Shown here: positions 6,976-12,526 of the stretch, piece after piece
How the letters are laid out: every line of letters begins with the position of its first letter
Numbering within the stretch: the first letter of the stretch is position 1
Assembly: GCA_013151975.1 (NCBI GenBank)
Contig: JAADHG010000124.1
Span: 1 to 12,526 of the forward strand
Direction of reading: 5' to 3'
Length of the DNA stretch: 12,526 nt
Origin: Chlorobiota bacterium
GTDB taxonomy: Bacteria; Bacteroidota; Bacteroidia; Flavobacteriales; Flavobacteriaceae
Notes under the pieces: generated by a model
Seen by the model: only the letters and a program-made list of their open reading frames with translations
Told to the model about the DNA's origin: nothing
The model's database searches: none
Made by a program: the position numbers and the translations under genes

Positions 6976-8836
6976 AACCACAACTTTAGGTAGAAACGGA
7001 AGTAACTATACAGCGTCACTATTAGCTAACTATTTAGATGCCGAAGAATTGCAAAATTATACACATGTTAATGGTATTTATACTGCTAACCCCGATTTAG
7101 TACCAGATGCTAAAAAAATTGAAGAATTATCGTTTAGTGAAGCCAACGAACTAGCAAATTTTGGAACAACTGTATTACATGCCAAAACTATTATTCCGCT
7201 TTTAGAAAAAAATATTGCGTTACGTATTCTAAATACGTTTAATACAGATGATAAAGGCACGTTAATAACAGCGAGAACAACTTCTAAAGGCATAAAGTCC
7301 TTGTCCGTTTTAGAAAATGTGGCGTTAGTAAACTTTGAAGGTCGTGGGTTACTACGTAAGGTAGGCGTTGATGCAAGGATTTTTAGAGCCTTGAGTAATC
7401 ATAATATTAGTGTTAGTATCATTTCTCAAGGCTCATCCGAAAGAGGTATCGGATTAATAATAGATGCCGACAAAGCGGCACAAGCTGTGATTGCATTAGA
7501 GCGTGAATTTGAAAATGATTTTTATTCTAAAGACGTCAACAATATTGAAATTATAGACGATGTTTCGGTAATATCAATCATTGGACAAGACTTAAGTACA
7601 TTTCATAAACCGTTTAATACACTTATAAAAAATCAAATAGTACCCTTATTATTTAATAATACAGTAAGTGGTAAAAATATAAGCCTTGTTGTAAAGAAGA
7701 AGGAATTACACAAGGCAATTAATGTCATTCATGGTGAGATTTTCGGTATTTCTAAAAAGATAAACATTGCTGTTTTTGGTCATGGTTTGGTAGGAGGTGC
7801 TTTAATAGACCAAATTGTGTCTTCAACCAATGAGATTGAAAAACGAAAGGGCGTAAAGCTTAATATTTTTGCCATTGCAAATTCTAAGCGTGTGTTATTG
7901 AATAAGGATGGTGCATACCAAAATTGGAAATCGGATATAGTTTCTAAAGGGAAAGCATATACCGTAGAAGATATAATACAATATGCGGACACCCATCATC
8001 TGGAAAACTTAATCGCTATTGATAATACGGCGAGTCAGGAATTTGTTGAGCAGTATAATACCCTTGTCAATCATGGTTTTGACCTCGTGTCTTCAAATAA
8101 AATTGCTAATACCATAGACTTGAAATTCTATCACGACTTGAGAGCAAATCTAGATAAACATCAAAAACGATATTTATATGAAACCAATGTTGGAGCAGGA
8201 TTACCATTAATTGACACCATAAAGTTGTTACATTTATCTGGTGAAAATATTACACGGGTTAGAGGTGTATTTTCGGGGTCGTTAAGTTATTTATTTAATA
8301 ATTTTTCTAAAGAGGATTGTGCTTTTTCCGAAGTTTTACAGGAAACAGTTAACAAAGGGTTTACCGAACCAGATCCAAGAGAAGATTTGGGAGGCAATGA
8401 TGTGGCTCGCAAGCTGTTAATTTTAGCACGCGAGTTGGATTTGCATAATGAGATAACTGATGTTAAGATTCAAAATCTAATCCCTGAGAGATTGAGAACT
8501 TTAGAATCTTCGGAGTTTTTGAAATCTTTTGATACCATGAATGATGAGTTTCAGAAAATTAAGGACAATCAAGAAGAAGGTCATGTACTCCGATACATAG
8601 GCGATTTAAACGGCGATTTAGCCGACGATGATGGTGCAATTCTAGATGTAAAGTTAGTATCAGTACCAGAAAGTTCACCTTTAGGAGCGTTAAAAGGTTC
8701 CGATTCTATATTCGAAATTTATACAGAATCTTATGGTACACAACCCTTGGTCATTCAAGGCGCAGGCGCAGGTGCACAAGTAACAGCAAGAGGCGTTTTT
8801 GGTGATATTTTAAGATTAACAGAAATTAATAATTAA
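6938..8836 (+). CDS. thrA: C-terminal part of aspartokinase, ACT domains and homoserine dehydrogenase
   Basis: This 632-codon frame opens at ATG 6938, but its first 11 residues are the overlapping MetX/AK region read in another frame; true homology begins at NETTTLGRNGSNYT. It continues with the aspartokinase C-terminal lobe (VNGIYTANPDLVPDAKK, 44-60), two ACT regulatory domains (about 121-200 and 208-270), then homoserine dehydrogenase. That domain has a Rossmann motif VFGHGLVGGAL (279-289), SSNKIANT (385-392), YETNVGAGLPLIDT (414-427), GVFSGSLSYLF (443-453), GFTEPDPREDLGGNDVARK (474-492) and a terminal GAGAGAQVTARGVFGD. If translated separately it could reduce aspartate semialdehyde to homoserine, but no good start codon follows the frameshift. 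It ends 165 bases before metZ. Confidence 0.8.
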   Translation: MWLQVLLLQIRNETTTLGRNGSNYTASLLANYLDAEELQNYTHVNGIYTANPDLVPDAKKIEELSFSEANELANFGTTVLHAKTIIPLLEKNIALRILNTFNTDDKGTLITARTTSKGIKSLSVLENVALVNFEGRGLLRKVGVDARIFRALSNHNISVSIISQGSSERGIGLIIDADKAAQAVIALEREFENDFYSKDVNNIEIIDDVSVISIIGQDLSTFHKPFNTLIKNQIVPLLFNNTVSGKNISLVVKKKELHKAINVIHGEIFGISKKINIAVFGHGLVGGALIDQIVSSTNEIEKRKGVKLNIFAIANSKRVLLNKDGAYQNWKSDIVSKGKAYTVEDIIQYADTHHLENLIAIDNTASQEFVEQYNTLVNHGFDLVSSNKIANTIDLKFYHDLRANLDKHQKRYLYETNVGAGLPLIDTIKLLHLSGENITRVRGVFSGSLSYLFNNFSKEDCAFSEVLQETVNKGFTEPDPREDLGGNDVARKLLILARELDLHNEITDVKIQNLIPERLRTLESSEFLKSFDTMNDEFQKIKDNQEEGHVLRYIGDLNGDLADDDGAILDVKLVSVPESSPLGALKGSDSIFEIYTESYGTQPLVIQGAGAGAQVTARGVFGDILRLTEINN

Positions 8837-8859
8837 CGTAATAATGATTAAGAGATTTA

Positions 8860-8968
8860 TGTCAGTTTGAGTGCCAAATCTCTGATTTGGTGTATCGAAA
8901 ACAAATAAATTAGATACTAAAAGTCCTTCTCGATAATAAATTCTTTCAGAATTTCACTCGAAGTGACA
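8860..8968. repeat. Cloverleaf-like interrupted inverted repeat between thrA and metZ
   Basis: The ends TGTCAGTTTGAGTG (8860-8873) and CACTCGAAGTGACA (8955-8968) pair over 14 positions with one mismatch and one G-U pair. Inside are hairpin CCAAATC-TCT-GATTTGG (8874-8890), an inner stem TATCGA/TCGATA (8893-8898 with 8930-8935) and hairpin AAATTC-TTTCA-GAATTT (8938-8954). Together they form a cloverleaf. I recall end sequences of the type GTCAGTTCGAGTG as recurrent intergenic elements of Flavobacteriia, probably non-autonomous mobile or REP-like; this is from memory. In the met transcript it could act as an RNA structure that stabilises or partly terminates between thrA and metZ. Confidence 0.7.
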
Positions 8969-9001
8969 GGTATAACTTTTAGGCATTATAAAATAAATAC
9001 A

Positions 9002-10171
9002 ATGAGCACAAAACACTTTGAAACACAAGCGATAAGAAATCAAACGGAACGTTCACAATTTTCCGAGCATTCTACACCATTATTTTTAACCTCAAGTTTT
9101 GTGTTTGATGATGCCGAAGACATGCGTGCTTCTTTTGCTGAAGAAAAGGAGAGAAACCTTTACAGTCGATTTTCAAATCCAAATACCACGGAATTTGTTA
9201 ATAAAATTGTGGCTATGGAAGGTGCAGAATCTGGTTATGCTTTTGCTACAGGAATGGCAGCAGTGTTTTCGTCGCTTGCTGCATTGTTAAATAGCGGCGA
9301 CCATATTGTTTCAGCACAATCGGTATTTGGTTCAACGCACACTTTATTCACTAAGTTTTTTCCAAAGTGGAATATTACAACAAGCTATTTTAAAGTAGAT
9401 GAGGTTGATACTATTGAAAGTTTAATTACCCCAAATACAAAGATTTTATATGCCGAATCACCCACAAATCCAGCAGTAGATATTATAGATTTGGAAGTGT
9501 TAGGGAACATTGCAAAAAAGCATAATCTAATTTTGGTTATCGATAATTGTTTTGCTACACCATATTTGCAACAGCCTATTAAGTTTGGAGCCGATTTAGT
9601 AATTCATTCAGCAACCAAATTAATAGATGGGCAAGGACGTGTTTTAGGAGGTGTAACCGTTGGAAAAGCCGATTTGGTTAGAGAGATTTATTTGTTTTCG
9701 AGAAATACGGGACCTGCAATGTCGCCATTTAATGCTTGGGTATTGTCAAAAAGTTTAGAAACACTTGCAGTAAGAGTTGATAGACATTGTGAAAATGCCT
9801 TAAAAGTAGCCGAGTTTTTAGAAGACCACGTAAAAGTGAATTGGGTTAAGTACCCATTTTTAAAATCACATCCGCAATATGAGGTTGCAAAAAAACAAAT
9901 GAGCCAAGGTGGAAGTATTGTAGCGTTTGAAGTAAAAGGAGGTGTAGAAGCCGGACGTAAATTTTTAGACGCCATTAAATTATGCTCACTCTCTGCAAAT
10001 TTGGGAGATACACGGAGTATAGTAACACATCCAGCATCAACCACACATAGTAAATTATCGGAAGCGGATCGGTTAGAAGTAAGTATTACAGATGGTTTGG
10101 TCCGTATTTCGGTTGGCTTAGAAAATGTAAATGATATTATTAATGATTTGAATCAGGCTTTGAAATGTTGA
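9002..10171 (+). CDS. metZ: O-acetylhomoserine (MetZ-type) sulfhydrylase, PLP-dependent
   Basis: This 389-residue product is a Cys/Met metabolism PLP enzyme (gamma family). It shows YSRFSNPNTTEF (54-65, phosphate-binding Tyr54 and Arg56), FATGMAAVFS (81-90), AESPTNPAVDI (151-161), VIDNCFATPYLQQP (179-192, Asp181 to the pyridine nitrogen) and HSATKLIDGQGRVLGG (202-217) with the Schiff-base Lys206. The GQGRVLGG ending is typical of MetZ, which makes homocysteine directly from the activated homoserine and sulfide. With an acetylating MetX in the same operon, O-acetylhomoserine is the probable substrate; cystathionine gamma-synthase is less likely. I chose ATG 9002 (MSTKHFETQAIRNQT), because an in-frame GTG at 8963 lies inside the repeat element. 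It is intact and probably shares the SAM riboswitch. Confidence 0.92.
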   Translation: MSTKHFETQAIRNQTERSQFSEHSTPLFLTSSFVFDDAEDMRASFAEEKERNLYSRFSNPNTTEFVNKIVAMEGAESGYAFATGMAAVFSSLAALLNSGDHIVSAQSVFGSTHTLFTKFFPKWNITTSYFKVDEVDTIESLITPNTKILYAESPTNPAVDIIDLEVLGNIAKKHNLILVIDNCFATPYLQQPIKFGADLVIHSATKLIDGQGRVLGGVTVGKADLVREIYLFSRNTGPAMSPFNAWVLSKSLETLAVRVDRHCENALKVAEFLEDHVKVNWVKYPFLKSHPQYEVAKKQMSQGGSIVAFEVKGGVEAGRKFLDAIKLCSLSANLGDTRSIVTHPASTTHSKLSEADRLEVSITDGLVRISVGLENVNDIINDLNQALKC

Positions 10172-10224
10172 AATATTGATTGTTTATAAATCAAATAAAG
10201 CTAGATCAAATAATTTTTATTCAA

Positions 10225-12009
10225 TTATCGTTTTAAAGAAAAATGACCTTCTATAGTTTCACCAGAATTTAGAGTTATAAGATACCAATAGTCATTGCTC
10301 TCTAGAGGTTTACCGTTAAAAGTTCCATTCCATCCACTAGAGTTGTTAGATAATGACTTTAAAAGTTTTCCAAAACGATTAAAAATAGATATGTTATTTA
10401 TTGTTTTATTTTTATCTATAACTTTCCAAACGTCGTGAATGCCGTCATTATTTGGTGTAAAGTATTTTGGGATGAAAAGATCATTAATTATTGATGGATT
10501 AATGGTGACTTTAAAACTAGTTTCATTAAAACAGGTTGAATCGTTTGGATCTACTCCGTAAATATATATAGTCTGAGTTATCGTTATTGAGTCTCCAGCA
10601 TTTAATAGAATACCGTTGCCACTGGATTCTGTATAAAAATTACCATTAATAAGAGTTGGAAGAATATAATAGTCAATGCTAACAACATCTGCTAAATAGT
10701 CAATATTGGGTCGACTGCTAATAGTTATATTAAAGCTAGACTCTTTATTACAGCTTGTATTGCATTGATTTTCGTTATAAATATAAATTTTTTGAGTATT
10801 GGTAATAATTTCACCAGAATTTAAATTTGAACCAGATCCGCCAGATCCAGTAAAATATTTGCCATTTATAAGATTTGGTAAAACAAAGCTTTCACATTTT
10901 GTTATATCATTAAAGCTGTCCACTTCAATATTACAGGGCAAATTTTCGCATTCCGTTTGATTTGAAACAAATGTAGAGGTTGGGTCTTTTTGAGTCCAGC
11001 TAATATCACTATAAATGGGATTATCTACTAATATACAGGTTAATTGAGGGTTATTTGTAACTGAAAAATCAGTAATTAATGAATTACTTCCACTTCTTAA
11101 ATCAATGTTACACATGTATTGATTATTATTTCCTACTACTCTATATAGTTTAGAATTGACCGAGATATCCAAATTTGTTAATAGAGTTCCACCAAATCTT
11201 AATATTTGAATATCTTGATTTTGAGATAAATCTAAATCTGGTATAGGATTGTTTTCACACCACAAACCAAATAAAGAAATGTTATTTGAAAGGTCGATAG
11301 AACTTATATTGTTATCAGAAAACAAAAAAACATCAAGGTCTAAACAATTAGTTACATCTAGATTAGATAGTTGATTTCCAACACAAGATATATTTCTTAT
11401 TGAATACCCATTTGAAACATTTAAAGAAGTTAAAAGATTATTAGATATTTCAAGTTCTTCTAATGAGTTAACTATTGGAATTGTAAAAGTAGATATCTCA
11501 TTAAGAAAACAAGACAAGTTGATTAAATTAGTATTGTTTTCAATATTTAGATTTGTTATTTGATTAATAAAACAAAAGAAATATTTTAGCAAAGTGTTTT
11601 GTGATATGTCTATACTAGCTAACAAATTTTCTCCTATAGAGAGAGTTTCTAAAAGAATATTTTTTGTAACATCTACACTCGTAATTTGATTTCTATCTGC
11701 ATTTAAAATTTGTAAGTTGGTATTATTACTTAGATCTAAGGATTCAAGCAAGTTATCAGTACAATTAAATAAAACTAGTGAAGTAAAATCCTCTATTCCT
11801 GTTAGGTCTGCTATACCTTTAGCTTGTATGAATAGGTTTGTTATACTAGCTATATTTACAGTAGGCACAAAATCATCTAATGGACCAGAATCATAACCTA
11901 AATCTATTAAAGCTTGTTCAAAGTTATCATCAGGAATATAGGTGTTTTGTGAAAAACCTATAAAGTTAACTAATAATAGAAATATGGAAAAGTGGTTTTT
12001 TAAACTCAA
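10225..12009 (-). CDS. Secreted leucine-rich-repeat protein with T9SS type B sorting domain
   Basis: This 594-residue surface or secreted protein starts with a signal peptide (SLKNHFSIFLLLVNFIGFSQ, cleavage near 20-22), followed by TYIPDDNFEQALIDLGYDSG. Residues 90-299 are ten consecutive 21-residue leucine-rich repeats of the pattern LDLSNN..L..L....N.(L/I)(T/S), without indels. Two related cysteine-containing modules follow (about 372-430 and 445-503; LINGKYFTGSG and LINGNFYTESS variants). The C-terminus (511-594; YFTPNNDGIHDVW, FNRFGKLL, GWNGTFNGKPLESNDYWY, terminal GHFSLKR) is the gliding-motility-associated type B domain exported through T9SS. No ATG is available before residue 299; TTG 12009 fits the signal peptide and a close promoter. 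It probably binds proteins or glycans; the ligand is unknown. Confidence 0.92.
   Translation of the reverse strand: MSLKNHFSIFLLLVNFIGFSQNTYIPDDNFEQALIDLGYDSGPLDDFVPTVNIASITNLFIQAKGIADLTGIEDFTSLVLFNCTDNLLESLDLSNNTNLQILNADRNQITSVDVTKNILLETLSIGENLLASIDISQNTLLKYFFCFINQITNLNIENNTNLINLSCFLNEISTFTIPIVNSLEELEISNNLLTSLNVSNGYSIRNISCVGNQLSNLDVTNCLDLDVFLFSDNNISSIDLSNNISLFGLWCENNPIPDLDLSQNQDIQILRFGGTLLTNLDISVNSKLYRVVGNNNQYMCNIDLRSGSNSLITDFSVTNNPQLTCILVDNPIYSDISWTQKDPTSTFVSNQTECENLPCNIEVDSFNDITKCESFVLPNLINGKYFTGSGGSGSNLNSGEIITNTQKIYIYNENQCNTSCNKESSFNITISSRPNIDYLADVVSIDYYILPTLINGNFYTESSGNGILLNAGDSITITQTIYIYGVDPNDSTCFNETSFKVTINPSIINDLFIPKYFTPNNDGIHDVWKVIDKNKTINNISIFNRFGKLLKSLSNNSSGWNGTFNGKPLESNDYWYLITLNSGETIEGHFSLKR
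11113..11742 (-). repeat. Ten in-frame 63-bp units encoding 21-residue leucine-rich repeats
   Basis: The coding sequence is built from ten contiguous units of exactly 63 bases. Each encodes one 21-residue LRR starting at the LDLS-like strand (SLDLSNN, SVDVTKN, SIDISQN, NLNIENN, TFTIPIV, SLNVSNG, NLDVTNC, SIDLSNN, DLDLSQN, NLDISVN). The units have diverged in sequence but show no insertion or deletion. Confidence 0.85.
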
Positions 12010-12029
12010 GGTAAAAGGTGCTTTACCTA

Positions 12030-12060
12030 CAAACCTAAAATATTTTTTACTTTAAAACAA
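12030..12060 (-). promoter_or_regulatory. Predicted promoter of the T9SS LRR gene
   Basis: On the minus strand, TTG (12060-12058) is followed after 20 bases by TAGGTTTG (12037-12030), a full match to the Bacteroidota -7 element TAnnTTTG. The predicted start of transcription is about 15 bases upstream of TTG 12009. This short leader supports that unusual start codon. Confidence 0.6.
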
Positions 12061-12068
12061 GCTTTAAA

Positions 12069-12098
12069 TTTGGTAGTCTTTTGCAAATTATAATTTTT
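12069..12098 (+). promoter_or_regulatory. Possible promoter of the Rrf2 regulator gene
   Basis: TTTG at 12069-12072 and TAATTTTT at 12091-12098 (one mismatch to TAnnTTTG) are 18 bases apart, just before the ATG at 12110. The leader would be very short. It lies back to back with the promoter of the divergent LRR gene. In this A+T-rich spacer such a match may be chance. Confidence 0.3.
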
Positions 12099-12109
12099 AT
12101 ATTAGCATC

Positions 12110-12523
12110 ATGCTTTCTAAGAAAACAAAATATGGACTAAAGGCACTTGCGTTTATGGCAAGACAAGAAGATAATAAGCCTGTACAGATTGCAACCATTG
12201 CTAAAAGTGAATCTATTTCTCAAAAATATTTAGAGAGTATTTTGTTAACACTGCGCAAATCTGGTTTTTTAGGGTCTAAAAAAGGAAAGGGTGGAGGTTA
12301 TTATTTATTAAAAAGTCCAGAGGATATTAAAATGTCAGGAGTCATGCGAATTTTGGAAGGACCCATTGCTATGGTGCCTTGTGTAAGTTTAAATTTTTAT
12401 GAAAAGTGTGATGATTGCCCAGACGAGAATGCCTGTGCTGTGCACAATTTAATGATAGAAGTAAGAGATAGTACACTTAATATTTTCAATAATAAGTCGT
12501 TAGCCGATTTAATTTCACAATAA
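12110..12523 (+). CDS. Rrf2-family transcriptional regulator with a cysteine cluster
   Basis: This 137-residue protein has the Rrf2 layout. The N-terminal MLSKKTKYGLKALAFMARQ is followed by a winged helix-turn-helix (about 25-66) with the recognition segment SISQKYLESILLTLRKSGFL (35-54) and a wing GKGGGYYL (59-66). The C-terminal part contains Cys91, Cys100, Cys103 and Cys109, similar in position to the [2Fe-2S] ligands of IscR (Cys92, 98, 104), so iron-sulfur or thiol sensing is plausible but not shown. It resembles the Rrf2 proteins I recall ahead of sulfate-assimilation genes in Flavobacteriia. Its place next to a methionine operon suggests control of sulfur genes beyond the right edge. 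CymR- or IscR-like roles are alternatives. Confidence 0.9.
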   Translation: MLSKKTKYGLKALAFMARQEDNKPVQIATIAKSESISQKYLESILLTLRKSGFLGSKKGKGGGYYLLKSPEDIKMSGVMRILEGPIAMVPCVSLNFYEKCDDCPDENACAVHNLMIEVRDSTLNIFNNKSLADLISQ

Positions 12524-12526
12524 AAC

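Larger units (their letters stand above)
5434..8836 (+). pseudogene. thrA: MetX-aspartokinase-homoserine dehydrogenase fusion (metX-thrA), frameshifted in the aspartokinase domain
   Basis: Read through one frameshift near 6970-6974, this span encodes a protein of about 1134 residues. Its order is homoserine O-acetyltransferase (about 1-325), aspartokinase catalytic domain (from Met329), two ACT domains and homoserine dehydrogenase. The frame breaks within the aspartokinase motif joining GFIASNTK to NETTTLGRNGSNYT. The E. coli ThrA counterpart (GFTAGNEK followed by GELVVLGRNGSDYS, as remembered) has the same spacing if two A residues are restored (ACGAAATGAA to ACGAAAAATGAA). A 2-base loss from an A tract therefore explains the break exactly. 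Sequence on both sides remains well conserved, so the lesion is recent or is a sequencing error. It is the first gene behind the SAM-I riboswitch. Confidence 0.8.

Noticed and set aside
6967..6976. Programmed frameshift at ACG-AAA-TGA in metX-thrA
   Set aside because: No classic slippery heptamer or downstream pseudoknot that I can see, and joining by +1 shift leaves one residue short; a 2-base deletion fits better. Not fully excluded.
8963..9001. GTG-initiated N-terminal extension of metZ (13 extra residues)
   Set aside because: The GTG and following codons overlap the end of the inverted-repeat element; ATG 9002 starts the conserved family N-terminus.
9688..10044. 118-codon minus-strand frame within metZ
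   Set aside because: Antisense to the well-conserved MetZ catalytic region; the translation has no recognisable domain. The same applies to smaller antisense frames at 5715-5987, 7078-7293 and 7780-7992.
10176..10194. Hairpin TTGATT/AATCAA between metZ and the LRR gene as a bidirectional terminator
   Set aside because: Only 6 A+T-rich pairs and no T-run following on either strand; too weak to call.
10190..10213. Direct repeat ATCAAATAA, two copies 15 bases apart
   Set aside because: Short, A+T-rich and without any associated element; could be chance.

Overview
The window looks like chromosomal DNA from a marine-type member of the Flavobacteriia (phylum Bacteroidota). The evidence is strong A+T bias, heavy use of TTA, AAA and ATT codons, promoters of the TTG-N(~20)-TAnnTTTG type, and a secreted protein ending in a gliding/type IX secretion (T9SS) type B sorting domain. 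Protein motifs in the leu, met and thr enzymes also fit this group. The genus cannot be fixed from the sequence alone.

Region 1 (1-3437, minus strand) is a leucine biosynthesis operon in the order leuA-leuC-leuD-leuB; leuB runs off the left edge. leuA and leuC overlap by one base (TAATG), and leuC and leuD are 4 bases apart. leuA is a short form without the C-terminal leucine-sensing domain. leuD is broken by an exact 10-bp tandem duplication that shifts the frame. A short possible leader peptide (MMSILLSKPKYKFV) lies just upstream of leuA.

Region 2 (3585-5135, plus strand) is a divergently transcribed gene for a 516-residue, all-helical, TPR-like cytoplasmic protein of unknown function.

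Region 3 (5136-10171, plus strand) is a methionine biosynthesis operon. It begins with a promoter, a SAM-I riboswitch and a terminator hairpin. Next comes one long reading frame that joins homoserine O-acetyltransferase (MetX) to a bifunctional aspartokinase/homoserine dehydrogenase (ThrA); it is interrupted by a frameshift inside the aspartokinase domain. A cloverleaf-like inverted-repeat element follows, then a MetZ-type O-acetylhomoserine sulfhydrylase. An intact set would take aspartate to homocysteine apart from one step (aspartate-semialdehyde dehydrogenase) and would be switched off by SAM.

Region 4 (10225-12009, minus strand) encodes a secreted leucine-rich-repeat protein with ten gap-free 21-residue repeats and a T9SS type B C-terminal domain. 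Region 5 (12110-12523, plus strand) is an Rrf2-family regulator with an IscR-like cysteine cluster, possibly the first gene of a sulfur-assimilation locus beyond the right edge.

The most notable points are the MetX-AK-HSD fusion under a SAM riboswitch, and the two independent frameshifts (leuD and thrA) in amino-acid biosynthesis genes of one short window. The frameshifts may mean emerging auxotrophy, reversible switching at leuD, or, for thrA only, a sequencing error. I saw no tRNA, rRNA, CRISPR array, transposase or phage gene.
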